A stretch of DNA of 38,171 nt from Caulobacteraceae bacterium (GCA_947478785.1 CANJXI010000032.1:1-38171); one strand, 5' to 3'; counted from the first letter of the stretch, positions 17,284-27,037 are shown. A program made the numbers and translations. Notes: generated by a model not told the origin, from the letters alone.

Positions 17284-18192
17284 TCACACGGTGCGCTGGG
17301 CCCGGTCCTGGTCGTTGGCGGAGCGGATGGCGCTGCGGGCCTCTTCCCACTCCGCGTCGCCCCAGCCGGCCAGGTCGTGGCGGCCGCGGCCCATCAGGTG
17401 GTTGCCGCCGTCGATGGCGATGGTCTGGCCGTTCACATAGGCCGAGCCCGGGCTGAGCAGATAGACCGCCAGGTTGGCGAGTTCGCGCATCTCCCCGTTG
17501 CGGTTGTGGGGGATGCCCGGATCGGCGGGCGGGGCCTCGTCCACCGCGCTGCCCGGCTTCAGGCGCGACCAGGCGCCTTCGGTGGGAAAGGGGCCGGGGG
17601 CTATGGCGTTGAAGCGGACGCCGCGGTTGCCCCACTCCACGGCAAGGGACTGGGTCATGACGTTGACGCCCGCCTTCGACATGGCGGAGGGCACGGTGAA
17701 CGGCCCGCCGTGCCAGACCCAGGTGGCCAGGATCGAGACCACCGAGGCGTGCCGCCCCTCGGCCAGCCAGCGCTTGCCGCATTCCAGCGTCACCAGGAAC
17801 GAGCCTCGGAAGACGATGTTGGCGATGGCGTCGAAGCCGCGCGGCGAGAGATCCTCGGTGCGGCTGATGAAGTTGCCGGCGGCGTTGTTGACCAGCCCCG
17901 TCAGGGCGCCGCCATCGGCCCAGATCGTGGCCACTATATCGGCGATGGCTTCGGGAACGCGGATGTCGCAGGCCAGGCCCACGCACTTGCCGCCGTGGGC
18001 GTCGGTCAGTTCGCGGGCCGTGGCCTCCACCACGCCGCCCCGGCGGCCGCAGATATAGACCTCCGCGCCCAGGATCAGGCAGGCCTCGGCCATCACCTTG
18101 CCAAGGCCCGTGCCGCCGCCGGTGATCAGGATCCGCTCGCCCGTCATCAGGCCGGGCTTGAACATCAGGTCGGATATTGAAAGCGCTGGCAT
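17284..18192 (-). CDS. SDR oxidoreductase, 2,4-dienoyl-CoA reductase-like
   Basis: A 302-residue short-chain dehydrogenase. The nucleotide motif is ILITGGGTGLGKVMAEA, with CGRR after beta-2 suggesting NADPH. NNAAGNF and the final YVNGQTIAIDGGNHL are typical. The usual YxxxK catalytic pair is replaced by SxxxK (SAMSK), as in mitochondrial-type 2,4-dienoyl-CoA reductases, where Ser and Lys act with another Tyr. This supports a role in degrading unsaturated fatty acids. It lies 35 bp downstream of the DUF72 gene and upstream of a TetR gene. Confidence 0.85.
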   Translation of the reverse strand: MPALSISDLMFKPGLMTGERILITGGGTGLGKVMAEACLILGAEVYICGRRGGVVEATARELTDAHGGKCVGLACDIRVPEAIADIVATIWADGGALTGLVNNAAGNFISRTEDLSPRGFDAIANIVFRGSFLVTLECGKRWLAEGRHASVVSILATWVWHGGPFTVPSAMSKAGVNVMTQSLAVEWGNRGVRFNAIAPGPFPTEGAWSRLKPGSAVDEAPPADPGIPHNRNGEMRELANLAVYLLSPGSAYVNGQTIAIDGGNHLMGRGRHDLAGWGDAEWEEARSAIRSANDQDRAQRTV

Positions 18193-18227
18193 TGCGGGGT
18201 TCCTCGGAGCCGGGTGTCAGGCGCGCC

Positions 18228-19022
18228 CTAGACGCGCTTGATGAGTTCCATGGCGGCGGCCGGAGCGCGCACCTTTCCCTCGTGGATGACGAAGGCGTAG
18301 ACGTCGCGCGGCGCGGGCGGCAGGCCGGTGCGGTCCACCGGCGTGAAGTCGGCCGGGAGATCGCCGGCCGCATAGCTCTTGAAGCGGCCGGCCCACAGGT
18401 CGAGGTCGGCGGGCGCGTAGCCGGTCTCGATCGCGTCGGAGGCCGAGATCAGGCGCAGGTAGACGAGGTCGGCGGTGACATCGGGGATGATCGGATATTT
18501 GTCGTTCTCCGAGACGCAGATGGAGACGCCCCGGTCGCGGCAGAGGCCGATGAACTTCGGGTCCGCGAAGGTGCCGTTCCGCACTTCGATTACATGTTCG
18601 AGCTTCAGCCCGTCGCGCTGGTCGGGCAGCAGGTCGAAGAAGCCCGCGAAGTCGTCGTAGTCGAACTTCTTGGTGGCCATGAACTGCCACAGGATCGGTC
18701 CCAGCCGGTCGCCCAGCTCGGTCAGGCCCTGGCCCAGGAAGATCTCCATGGAGGGGGCCGCGTCGGTCAGCTTCTTGCGGTTGACGCAGAAGCGCGAGGC
18801 CTTGACCGCGAACCGGAAGCCTTCCGGCGTGGCCGCCCGCCACTTGGCCCAGCTCTCCGGCTTGAAGCTGGAATAGTAGGTGCCGTTGATCTCGATGGCG
18901 GTGAGATGGGCGGCCGCATAGCTCAGTTCGTCAGCCTGTTTCAGGCCCTTGGGATAGAACACCCCGCGCCAGGGCTCGAAGGTCCAGCCGCCGATGCCGC
19001 AACGGATCGTCCCCGACGCCAC
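18228..19022 (-). CDS. DUF72 (YecE-like) protein
   Basis: A 264-residue member of the DUF72/YecE family, a TIM-barrel protein of unknown function. Recognisable segments are IRCGIGGWTFEPWRGVFYP, LTAIEINGTYYSSFKPESWA and FRFAVKASRF, then ICVSENDKYP. It starts 4 bp after the upstream TetR stop, so it is probably translated from the same mRNA. Biochemical role is not established for this family. Confidence 0.92.
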   Translation of the reverse strand: MASGTIRCGIGGWTFEPWRGVFYPKGLKQADELSYAAAHLTAIEINGTYYSSFKPESWAKWRAATPEGFRFAVKASRFCVNRKKLTDAAPSMEIFLGQGLTELGDRLGPILWQFMATKKFDYDDFAGFFDLLPDQRDGLKLEHVIEVRNGTFADPKFIGLCRDRGVSICVSENDKYPIIPDVTADLVYLRLISASDAIETGYAPADLDLWAGRFKSYAAGDLPADFTPVDRTGLPPAPRDVYAFVIHEGKVRAPAAAMELIKRV

Positions 19023-19026
19023 CGGC

Positions 19027-19827
19027 CTAGCTCCTCGGGTCCGCGGTCTTGTCGCGTTTGCCGGCGATAAAGGATTCCATTCCGTCTAGCACCCGCTGCA
19101 GTCCGAATTCGAAGTTCATCAGCGGCGCGGCCTCGGCGGGCGCGGAACCCTTCCAGGCTTCGGTGACGCGGGTGGTCATCGGGTAACGCGCCGGGTCGAG
19201 GAAGTCTTTAAGCAGGGTGGCGTTGAGCGCCCGCCAATCGGCGGTGCTGATGCCCGACCGCTGCTCGGCCTCCCGCGCGTTCAGCGCGGCGCGCACGGCG
19301 CCGCGGACATAGTCGCTGATCAGGGTGTTCAGCTGGTGGATTTCCAGGTCGGAGAGGTCCAGCGCCTCGAACGCCGTCAGGGTGGCCTCGACCCGGTCCA
19401 GGATATTCGGTCCGATCGCCGCGCGGTGCAGGTCGGCCTGCAGCAGCCAGGGGTGGCGCTGCGCCATGGCCCACTGCTGGCGGGCCATCCGTTCCAGCTT
19501 GCCGCGCCAGCCGGTCGGTTCGGGGCCCGCCTCGGCGCACTCGCCCGCCACCCGGTCGAGCATCAGGTCCACCAGCTCGGCCTTGGACGGCACATAGGTG
19601 TAGAGCGACATGGGCGAGAGACCGAGCGCCTCGGCGACCCGGCGCATCGACAGCCCCTGCAGCCCCTCGCCGTCGGCCAGGGCGACGGCGGCCTCGACGA
19701 CCTCGTCCACCGAGCGGCTGGGTTTCGGGCCCCGGCGGCCAGCGCCCCCGGCGCCCCACAGGAGGGCAATGCTGCGCCGAAGCGCGTGATCGTCGCCACC
19801 TGTCAGATTTGTAACCACAATCGGCAC
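19027..19827 (-). CDS. TetR-family regulator, probable repressor of the divergent RND operon
   Basis: Up to 266 residues. After an N-terminal extension, the HTH domain begins near GPKPSRSVDEVVEAA and includes LSMRRVAEALGLSPMSLYTY. The C-terminal domain resembles that of tetracycline-repressor-like proteins. It is divergent from the tripartite RND efflux operon 130 bp away, the classic arrangement for a local drug-responsive repressor. The start is uncertain: GTG 19827 is the longest, but GTG 19818 has a better-spaced TAGGG, and a half-site TTGTAA falls inside the first codons. It runs directly into the DUF72 gene. Confidence 0.88.
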   Translation of the reverse strand: MPIVVTNLTGGDDHALRRSIALLWGAGGAGRRGPKPSRSVDEVVEAAVALADGEGLQGLSMRRVAEALGLSPMSLYTYVPSKAELVDLMLDRVAGECAEAGPEPTGWRGKLERMARQQWAMAQRHPWLLQADLHRAAIGPNILDRVEATLTAFEALDLSDLEIHQLNTLISDYVRGAVRAALNAREAEQRSGISTADWRALNATLLKDFLDPARYPMTTRVTEAWKGSAPAEAAPLMNFEFGLQRVLDGMESFIAGKRDKTADPRS

Positions 19828-19853
19828 CCTACACGCGATATAACCCTTTACAA
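19809..19853. promoter_or_regulatory. Divergent control region with inverted TTGTAA half-sites
   Basis: TTGTAA (19809-19814) and TTACAA (19848-19853) are inverted copies between the TetR and RND genes. The right copy lies in a small palindrome, CCTTTACAAGG. They are reasonable candidates for repressor binding. I could not identify a convincing -35/-10 pair in either direction. Confidence 0.3.
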
Positions 19854-19957
19854 GGTACGGAGTTAGGACCAGAGGAAGCCCGCACCCGACAGGCCAGGGT
19901 TCGGAGGCTTCGGTTCAGACATCCGGCCGCAACCTGGCTCCCATAACGAAACCGTTC

Positions 19958-21385
19958 ATGCGTCTCGCGCTCTCCCTGGCTCTTCTCGCAACCGTGGCCC
20001 TCGCGGCCTGCGCCAACCCGCGCAAGCCCGACCTGCGCCTGCCCGCCGCCTATGAGGCGCCGACCAGCGGGGCGCCGGCAGGCGCCGTGCCGCTCGACCG
20101 TTGGTGGGTGAACTTCAACGATCCGGAGCTCACCGGACTGATCGACCAGGCCCTGGTCGCCAACCCCGACGCGCGCAGCGCCGCCGCCAAGTTGCGCGAG
20201 GTCCGCGCCCAGCGGATCAGCGCCATCCTGCAGTACACGCCGCAAGGCGACGCCAGTTTCTCCGGACGCAAGACCACCACCACCCAGCTTTCCGGGACGG
20301 TGGCCAACATCCCGGGGTTCTCCAACAGCGGGATCTCCGAGGCCTATTCCGGCGCCTTCAACGTGAGCTGGGAGGTCGATCTGTTCGGCCGCGCGTTCGC
20401 CGCCTCCCGCTCCGCCAACGCCGAGGTCGCCGCGGCCCGGTTCCGCTACGAAGGCGCCCGCGCCGCGCTGGCCGCCCAGGTGGCGGACGCCTATTTCCAA
20501 GCCCGCGGGCTGGCGATCCAGCTGGCCGACGCGCGCGAGACCGCGCGCATCCAGCGCAACCTCTATGACGTGGCGACCAGGCGGGCCGAGATCGGCATCG
20601 GCGCGGGGTCCGACGCCGACCGGGCGGCCGGCGACCTTTCGCAGTCCGACGCCCAGGCCGCGGCCCTCGACGCCCAACTGCAGGTCCAGCGCCGGGCGCT
20701 CTTGATCCTCACCGGCCGCATCGTCGAGCCCACCGCCAACATCGCCGTCGCTCCGAACGTGGGCCAGCCCCCGCCGATGCCGGACTCCATCCCGGGCGAG
20801 CTGCTCGCCCGCCGGCCCGATGTGCGCGAGGCCCGCGCCGAGCTGGCGTCCGCGGCCGGCCAGCAGGACACCGCGGCCCTGGCCTTCCTGCCGACGCTGA
20901 AGTTCACGCCGGGCCTCGGCTATTCGCGGATCCTCCAGCCGGGTTTCAAGTCCGAGACCCAGAACTGGTCCTGGGGCGGCTCGATCACCCAGCCGGTGCT
21001 GTCGATCCCCCGCCTGATCGCCGACCTGAAGGCCCAGAACGCCCGCACCGAACAGGCGGTCATCGCCTATGAGAAGGCCGTGCAGACGGCTTTCTCCGAA
21101 TCCGAGAGCGCGCTGGTCAACCTCGACGCCGACAAGCGCCGGGTGGCGTTGCTGACAGACGGCGAGGCGCGGGCCGAACGCGCCTACAAGGCCTCGCGCA
21201 TCGGCTACGGCCGCGGCCTCACCGACCTGCAGACGACGCTGAGCGTCGAACAATCCTGGCGCACCACCCGCGCCCAGCTGACATCGGCCCAGGTCCAGGC
21301 GCTGCGGCGCTCGGTCCAGGCCTATAAGGCGCTGGGCGGCGGCTGGCAGGCGCAGGCCTTCCCGACCGACCGGCAGGCCCGCTGA
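19958..21385 (+). CDS. RND efflux outer-membrane lipoprotein (NodT/OprM family)
   Basis: A 475-residue outer-membrane channel of the TolC-like factor family. The signal peptide ends in the lipobox LAAC, so the protein is acylated. WWVNFNDPELTGLIDQAL and the paired helical OEP repeats follow, including ARRPDVREARAELASA and the ending RRSVQAYKALGGGW. It is the first gene of the operon, 11 bp before the adaptor gene, and divergent from a TetR gene. Export substrates cannot be told from sequence. Confidence 0.93.
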   Translation: MRLALSLALLATVALAACANPRKPDLRLPAAYEAPTSGAPAGAVPLDRWWVNFNDPELTGLIDQALVANPDARSAAAKLREVRAQRISAILQYTPQGDASFSGRKTTTTQLSGTVANIPGFSNSGISEAYSGAFNVSWEVDLFGRAFAASRSANAEVAAARFRYEGARAALAAQVADAYFQARGLAIQLADARETARIQRNLYDVATRRAEIGIGAGSDADRAAGDLSQSDAQAAALDAQLQVQRRALLILTGRIVEPTANIAVAPNVGQPPPMPDSIPGELLARRPDVREARAELASAAGQQDTAALAFLPTLKFTPGLGYSRILQPGFKSETQNWSWGGSITQPVLSIPRLIADLKAQNARTEQAVIAYEKAVQTAFSESESALVNLDADKRRVALLTDGEARAERAYKASRIGYGRGLTDLQTTLSVEQSWRTTRAQLTSAQVQALRRSVQAYKALGGGWQAQAFPTDRQAR

Positions 21386-21396
21386 AGCGAGACCCC

Positions 21397-22497
21397 ATGA
21401 GACTTCATCCCGCCCTGATCCCGCTCATGGCCACGCTCGCGCTGGCCGCCTGCCAAAAGCCGCCGCCGAAGACGACGGAGGCGCAGCTGGCCCGCGCCGT
21501 GCGGGTGATCCGCCTGGAGCCGCGCGCCATCACCGGCGCGCTGACCGCCTCGGGCGACCTCGTGGCGCGAGAGGAAGCCGCCGTCATGCCGGAGGTGAAC
21601 GGCTACCGCGTCGCGCGTGTCCTGGCCGACGTGGGCGACCACGTGCGCCAGGGGCAGATCCTCGTGCAGCTCGACCCCGCGCTGATCCAGGCGCAGCTCG
21701 CCCAGCAGCAGGCGCTGGCCGCCCAGGCCGAGGTGCAGGCCCTGCAGGCCGAGGACCAGGCCGCCCGCGTCAAGGGGCTCGACAGTCAGGGCGTGCTCGC
21801 CCAGGAACAGATCGACCAGCGCCGCTTCCAGGCGCGCGCCGCCCGCGCCACCGCCAGCGCCCAGGCCGCCGCGCTCAAGGACATCCGCACCCGCGCGTCG
21901 AAGCTCTCGGTCTCGGCCCCGGTTTCCGGCCTGGTGCTGGAGCGCAACGTGCGGCCGGGCGACCTCTCCGCCGCGGGATCGACACCCTGGTTCCGCATGG
22001 CTCGCGACAGCGAGATCGAACTCCTAGCCCAGCTCTCCGAGGACGACCTGGCGAAGATCCGTCCCGGCCAGCGCGCCGAGGTCACCCTGCCGAGCGGGGC
22101 GACGGTGCAGGGGATCGTGCGGCTGGTGAGCCCGCAGATCGATCCCCAGACCAAGCTGGGCGCGGTGCGCGTCCACCTGCCGGTCAGCGCCGACATCCGC
22201 GCCGGCGGCTTCGGCCGCGCGGTGTTCGTCTCGGCCTCGGGCCTGTCGCTCGCGGTCCCGGAGACCGCCGTGCGCTATGACGCCGACGGCGCCAGCGTGA
22301 TGGTCGTCGGCGCCGACAACCGGGTGAAGCGCTATCCGGTGCAGGCCGGCGAGCGGGGCGTGGGTCTGGTGCAGCTGGTCAGGGGACCCTCGGCCGGCTC
22401 GCGGATCGTGCTCAACGCCGCAGCCTTCCTGCTGGACGGCGACCTGGTCAAGCCGGTCGACGCGGCCGCGCCAACGCCGACGGCTGCCCGCCGATGA
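21397..22497 (+). CDS. RND efflux periplasmic adaptor (membrane fusion protein)
   Basis: A 366-residue adaptor joining the inner-membrane pump to the outer-membrane channel. It has a signal peptide with lipobox LAAC. The barrel-sandwich first half reads VMPEVNGYRVARVLADVGDH and the second SVSAPVSGLVLERNVRPGDL. A helical hairpin lies between about residues 100 and 160, and beta-barrel and membrane-proximal domains follow. The stop codon overlaps the pump start (ATGA). Confidence 0.93.
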   Translation: MRLHPALIPLMATLALAACQKPPPKTTEAQLARAVRVIRLEPRAITGALTASGDLVAREEAAVMPEVNGYRVARVLADVGDHVRQGQILVQLDPALIQAQLAQQQALAAQAEVQALQAEDQAARVKGLDSQGVLAQEQIDQRRFQARAARATASAQAAALKDIRTRASKLSVSAPVSGLVLERNVRPGDLSAAGSTPWFRMARDSEIELLAQLSEDDLAKIRPGQRAEVTLPSGATVQGIVRLVSPQIDPQTKLGAVRVHLPVSADIRAGGFGRAVFVSASGLSLAVPETAVRYDADGASVMVVGADNRVKRYPVQAGERGVGLVQLVRGPSAGSRIVLNAAAFLLDGDLVKPVDAAAPTPTAARR

Positions 22498-25400
22498 AGA
22501 GGGCCACCGGTTTCCCGATCTCGGCATGGGCGATCCGCAACCCGGTGCCCGTCGTGGTGCTGTTCGTCGCCCTGGTGATCGCCGGGCTGTTCGCCTACGC
22601 CGGACTGCCGGTCAAACAGTTCCCGAACATAGAATTCCCGATCGTCTCGGTCACCGTCACCCAGAGCGGGGCCGCCCCCGGCGAGATGGAGACCCAGATC
22701 ACCCGGCCGGTCGAGGACGCGGTGGCCAGCATCTCCGGCGCCCGCAACGTCTCCTCGTCGGTCACCCAGGGGGTCTCCACCACCTCCATCGAGTTCGAGA
22801 TCGGCCAGGACCTGCAGAAGAAGGTCGATGACGTCCGCTCCCGGATAGACCAGGCTCGCGCCACCCTGCCCCGGGAGATCGACGAGCCGACCGTCCAGCG
22901 CCTGGAGGTCGACAGCTCCCCGATCCTGACCTTCGCGGTGGCCTCGCCCAGCATGTCGGACGCCCAGCTGTCGTGGTTCGTCGACGACACCGTCAGCCGC
23001 GCCCTGCAGGCCAGGAAGGGCGTCTCGCAGATCGCCCGCGTGGGCGGGGTGAACCGTGAGATCAATGTGCTGGTCGATCCCGAACGGCTGGCGGCCAGGG
23101 GGGTCACCGCCGCCCAGGTCAGCAACGCGCTTCGCGGCTTCGACCTCGACGCATCCGGCGGGCGGGTGACGGTGGGCGGGCGCGAGCAGACCGTGCGCGT
23201 GCTGGGCTCGGTCAACACCATCGAGGCCTTGCGCGCGCTGACCATCCCGGTGGCCGGGACGCGCTATGTGAAACTGACCGACGTGGCCGACATCGGCGAC
23301 GGCGCCGCCGAGCTCCGGGGCTTCGCGCGGTTCAACGGCCGGCCGGTGGTGGGCTTCCAGGTCATGAAGACCAAGGAGGCCAGCGACGTCGGGGTCGAGG
23401 ACGAGGTCAAGAAGGGGCTGGCCGAACTCGCCAAGACCTATCCCGACATCAAGATCACCCCGATCTTCTCTTCGGTCACCGAGACGCGCGCCACGTTCAA
23501 GGCCACCCAGCACGTGCTGCTGGAAGGCATGCTGCTGGCCGCCATCGTCGTGTTCGTGTTCCTGCGCGATTGGCGCTCGACCCTGATCACGGCGGTCGCC
23601 ATGCCGATCTCGCTGATCCCGACCTTCATGGTGATCAGCTGGATGGGCTTTTCGCTGAACATCGTGACCCTGCTGGGCCTGACGCTGGTGGTCGGCATCC
23701 TGGTCGACGACGCCATCGTCGAGATCGAGAACATCGAAAAGCGCGTGGCCACGGGTATCCGGCCCTATCAGGCGGCCATGGAAGGCGCCGACGCCATCGG
23801 GCTGGCGGTGGTGGCCACCACCATGGCCATCGTGGTGGTGTTCACGCCGGTCAGCTTCATGACGGGCATGCCCGGCCAGTTCTTCCGCGAGTTCGGCCTG
23901 ACGGTCTCGGTGGCGGTGCTGTTCTCGCTGGCGACGGCGCGACTGGTGACGCCCTTGATGGCGGCCTACCTCCTGACCCCGGCCAAGGCGCCGCATCCGC
24001 GCAAGCCGTTCCAGGGCCGCTACCGCAAGGTCCTTGAATGGGCGCTCGACCACCGGATCATCGCGTCCATCTGCGGCGGCCTTCTGTTCGTCGGCTCGGT
24101 GGCGCTGGCGCCCCTGCTGCCGACCGGGTTCCAGCCGCCCGGCGACCCCGATCTGATCAACGTGTCCATGCAGGGCCCGCCCGGCGCCACGGCCGAGGCC
24201 ATGGAGGACACGGTGCGCCGGCTCACCACGCTGTTCAACCAGCAGCCCGAGGTGACCGGCGTCTTCGCCCAGGTGGGGTCCACCGCGTCGAGCGGCTTCT
24301 TCGGCGGCGGCGGGGCGTCCGACCTGCGCAACGGCACCGTGACCGTCCTGCTCGATTCGCACCGCAGAACCTCCGGCGATGCGTTCAAGGCGCGGATGCG
24401 CCCCGCGCTGAGGGCCATTCCTGACGTCCGGCTGGGCTTCCAGGGCGGCTTCGGCGGCGCCGGGTTCCAGCAGATCCTGACGGGCGACAATCCCCAGCTG
24501 TTGCAGGCCACGGCGCTGGAGCTCGAGCGCCAGATGCGCACCCTGAACGTGCTGGCCGATCCCCGGCCCTCGAGCCCGCCGGTCGGACCCGAGGTGATCA
24601 TCCGGCCGCGCGCCGACGAGGCCGCCCGCCTGGGCGTCTCGGTGGACACCATCGCTCAGGTCGCCCGCGTCGCCACGGTCGGCGATATCGACGCCAATGT
24701 GGCCAAGCTCAATGACGGCGAGCGGCGGATCCCGATCCGCGTGCGGCTGCCCTCCAACGCGCGAGCCGATATCGAGCGGATCCGGGCGCTGCGCGTGCCG
24801 ACCGCGGGCGGCGGCGCCACCACACTGGACGCGGTGGCCGACGTGACCTTCCAGGCGGGGCCGGCCAAGATCGACCGGCTGAACCGCAAGCGTCAGCTCA
24901 CCGTCCAGGCGGAGCTGAACGGCGTGCAGCTGGGCCAGGCCAGCAAGGCCGTGGCCAGGCTGCCGATCATGCAGCACCTGCCCCCGGGCATCGGCCGCGC
25001 CGAACAGGGGCAGCAGGAGGGCCAGCGGGAGCTGTTCGCCAACTTCGGCACGGCGATCTTCGCCGGGGTGTCGATGATCTACGGCGTGCTGGTCCTGCTG
25101 TTCCGGTCGTTCTTCAAGCCGGTGGTGATCCTGTCGGCCCTGCCGCTGGCGGTGGGCGGGGCGTTCGGGAGCCTGCTGGCCTTCCACCTGTCGCTGTCGG
25201 TTCCCTCGCTGATCGGCTTCCTTATGCTGCTGGGCCTGGCGGCCAAGAACTCGATCCTGCTGGTGGAGTACGCCATCGAGCGGGAGCGCGAGGGCATGAG
25301 CCAGCGGGAGGCTCTGCTCGAAGCCTGCCGCGAGCGCGCCCGGCCGATCGTCATGACCACCATGGCCATGGCCGCCGGCATGTTGCCCACCGCCTTCGCC

Positions 25401-25604
25401 CTGGAGAAGGGCGCGGAGTTCCGCCAGCCGATGGCGGTGGCGGTGATCGGCGGCCTGCTGACCTCCACGGCGCTGTCCCTGGTGCTGGTGCCGGTGGTCT
25501 ATGAGTTCGTCGACGACTTCGAGCAGTGGCTGAGGCCCAGGCTGGCCCGGCTGGTCACGCCGCGCGAGCCGGTGGGGCAGGCCGCGCCCGAGGATCGGCT
25601 CTAG
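22494..25604 (+). CDS. RND efflux inner-membrane transporter (HAE1/AcrB-like)
   Basis: A 1036-residue proton-driven pump. The first helix and QFPNIEFPIVSVTVTQSGA are typical RND. The proton-relay DD is in GLTLVVGILVDDAIVEIENI (TM4), and LAAKNSILLVEYAIERERE is the matching second-half motif. Two large periplasmic loops bind substrates. Family members of this type export drugs, dyes or detergents. It is translationally coupled to the adaptor. Its TAG stop shares the CTAG sequence with the stop of the convergent dehydratase. Confidence 0.95.
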   Translation: MKRATGFPISAWAIRNPVPVVVLFVALVIAGLFAYAGLPVKQFPNIEFPIVSVTVTQSGAAPGEMETQITRPVEDAVASISGARNVSSSVTQGVSTTSIEFEIGQDLQKKVDDVRSRIDQARATLPREIDEPTVQRLEVDSSPILTFAVASPSMSDAQLSWFVDDTVSRALQARKGVSQIARVGGVNREINVLVDPERLAARGVTAAQVSNALRGFDLDASGGRVTVGGREQTVRVLGSVNTIEALRALTIPVAGTRYVKLTDVADIGDGAAELRGFARFNGRPVVGFQVMKTKEASDVGVEDEVKKGLAELAKTYPDIKITPIFSSVTETRATFKATQHVLLEGMLLAAIVVFVFLRDWRSTLITAVAMPISLIPTFMVISWMGFSLNIVTLLGLTLVVGILVDDAIVEIENIEKRVATGIRPYQAAMEGADAIGLAVVATTMAIVVVFTPVSFMTGMPGQFFREFGLTVSVAVLFSLATARLVTPLMAAYLLTPAKAPHPRKPFQGRYRKVLEWALDHRIIASICGGLLFVGSVALAPLLPTGFQPPGDPDLINVSMQGPPGATAEAMEDTVRRLTTLFNQQPEVTGVFAQVGSTASSGFFGGGGASDLRNGTVTVLLDSHRRTSGDAFKARMRPALRAIPDVRLGFQGGFGGAGFQQILTGDNPQLLQATALELERQMRTLNVLADPRPSSPPVGPEVIIRPRADEAARLGVSVDTIAQVARVATVGDIDANVAKLNDGERRIPIRVRLPSNARADIERIRALRVPTAGGGATTLDAVADVTFQAGPAKIDRLNRKRQLTVQAELNGVQLGQASKAVARLPIMQHLPPGIGRAEQGQQEGQRELFANFGTAIFAGVSMIYGVLVLLFRSFFKPVVILSALPLAVGGAFGSLLAFHLSLSVPSLIGFLMLLGLAAKNSILLVEYAIEREREGMSQREALLEACRERARPIVMTTMAMAAGMLPTAFALEKGAEFRQPMAVAVIGGLLTSTALSLVLVPVVYEFVDDFEQWLRPRLARLVTPREPVGQAAPEDRL

Positions 25605-26581
25605 ATCTCGCCGCCGATCGCGCGCGCGAACAGGTCCGGATCGACATTGCCGCCAGACAGGACGAGCCCCACCGTCTTGCCGTCGCCCGGCCTGACCTTG
25701 CCGGCCAGCAGGGCGGCCAGGCCGACCACGCCGCCGGGCTCCACGACCAGCTTGAGCGTCGTGTACGCGTAGCGCATGGCGTCCGCGACCTCGGCGTCGG
25801 ACACCGTCGCCACCTCGACCGCCAGCCTTTGCAGGACCGGGAAGGTGAGTTCGCCGGGCGCGGGACTTTCCAGCGCGTCGCAGAGCGAGCGGAGCGTGGG
25901 GGCGAGCGTCATGCGCTTGCCGGCCCGCAGCGAACGGGCGGTGTCGTCGAAGGCCTCGGGCTCCACGCCGGCGAAGGCGGTCGCGGGGGACAGCGCGTTG
26001 ACCGCGATGGCGGTCCCGGCCATCAGCCCGCCGCCGCCGACCGGGGTGATGACCAGGTCGAGGCCGGCGCCCAGGTCCCGCGCCTGCCGCGCCAGCTCGA
26101 GGCCCACCGTCCCCTGGCCCGCGATGATGTGCGGGTCGTCGAAGGCGGGCACGATCACCGCCCCGCGCTCGCCGGCCAGGGCTTGGGAGAGCGCCACGCG
26201 ATCGTCCTTCAGGCGGTCGTAGAAGCGCACCTCGGCGCCGTACGCCCGGGTGGCCGCGACCTTGATGGCGGGGGCGTCGGACGGCATGACGATCAGCGCC
26301 GGCATGCCCAGCAGCCGGGCCGCCAGCGCCACGCCCTGGGCATGGTTTCCGGAGGAGAAGGCCACGACGCCGCGCGTGCGCTGGCCCGCGTCCAGCTGGA
26401 CCAGGCGGTTGTAGGCGCCGCGGAACTTGAAGGCGCCCACCCGCTGCAGGGTCTCGGGCTTGATCAGCACCCGCAGGCCCAGGCGTTCGTTCAGCGCCGG
26501 GCTCTCGACCAGCGGCGTCACGATGGCCTGGCCCTCGAGGCGGGCGGCGGCGGCCTCGATGTCGGCGAAGGTGACGCTCAT
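25601..26581 (-). CDS. PLP-dependent threonine/serine dehydratase
   Basis: A 326-residue fold-type II PLP enzyme. The Schiff-base Lys is in [12 protein letters not shown], the phosphate/substrate loop in SSGNHAQG, and the PLP phosphate loop in [10 protein letters not shown]. There is no C-terminal ACT-like regulatory domain, so this resembles catabolic threonine dehydratases or serine racemases rather than full-length biosynthetic IlvA. The ATG at 26581 overlaps the stop of the VOC gene (ATGA); upstream sequence in the same frame is VOC DNA and should be excluded. The end meets the RND pump stop in one CTAG. Confidence 0.9.
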   Translation of the reverse strand: MSVTFADIEAAAARLEGQAIVTPLVESPALNERLGLRVLIKPETLQRVGAFKFRGAYNRLVQLDAGQRTRGVVAFSSGNHAQGVALAARLLGMPALIVMPSDAPAIKVAATRAYGAEVRFYDRLKDDRVALSQALAGERGAVIVPAFDDPHIIAGQGTVGLELARQARDLGAGLDLVITPVGGGGLMAGTAIAVNALSPATAFAGVEPEAFDDTARSLRAGKRMTLAPTLRSLCDALESPAPGELTFPVLQRLAVEVATVSDAEVADAMRYAYTTLKLVVEPGGVVGLAALLAGKVRPGDGKTVGLVLSGGNVDPDLFARAIGGEI

Positions 26582-26997
26582 TTCGCGAACACCATGGCGT
26601 CGTCGGCGAAGGCCTTGAACTCCAGCGCGTTGCCGGACGGGTCGCGCACGAACAGGGTCGCCTGCTCGCCGGGCTGGCCCGCGAAGCGGACGCCGGGCTC
26701 GATGATGAAGGCCGCCCCGGCCGCCCTGAGCCGCGCGGCCAGCGCCTCCCAGGCGGCGAGGGACAGGATCAGGCCGAAGTGGCGCACCGGCACGTCGTGG
26801 CCGTCGACGGGGTTGGTTTCGCCATCCGCCGGGTGGGGAGCCGCCAGGTGGGCGACGATCTGGTGGCCATGGAAGTCGAAGTCGATCCACTCGTCGCTCG
26901 ACCGGCCCTCCGGACAGCCCAGCAGGCCGCCGTAGAAGGCGCGGGCCGCGTCCAGGTCGTGGACCGGGAAGGCCAGATGGAAACGCGGGATGTCCAT
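26578..26997 (-). CDS. VOC-family protein (glyoxalase/bleomycin-resistance fold)
   Basis: A 139-residue two-module betaalphabetabetabeta protein. It starts [20 protein letters not shown] and ends [15 protein letters not shown], with metal-ligand candidates at the first His and last Glu. It resembles extradiol dioxygenase-like VOC proteins of unknown substrate. It is upstream of, and translationally coupled to, the dehydratase, which suggests a shared catabolic or detoxifying task that cannot be named from sequence. Confidence 0.88.
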   Translation of the reverse strand: MDIPRFHLAFPVHDLDAARAFYGGLLGCPEGRSSDEWIDFDFHGHQIVAHLAAPHPADGETNPVDGHDVPVRHFGLILSLAAWEALAARLRAAGAAFIIEPGVRFAGQPGEQATLFVRDPSGNALEFKAFADDAMVFAK

Positions 26998-27037
26998 ATG
27001 GCCTGATTACCGACCCCCCGGGCGCCGCGCCAGAACC

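Noticed and set aside
19829..21253. 474-codon minus-strand open frame opposite the outer-membrane efflux gene
   Set aside because: No recognisable domain; the plus-strand NodT-type protein has a signal peptide and family motifs.
22332..25187. Very long minus-strand open frame (951 codons) opposite the RND pump
   Set aside because: It is His/Gly/Arg-rich, matches no family, and mirrors the codon bias of the well-supported pump gene; a GC-rich antisense shadow.
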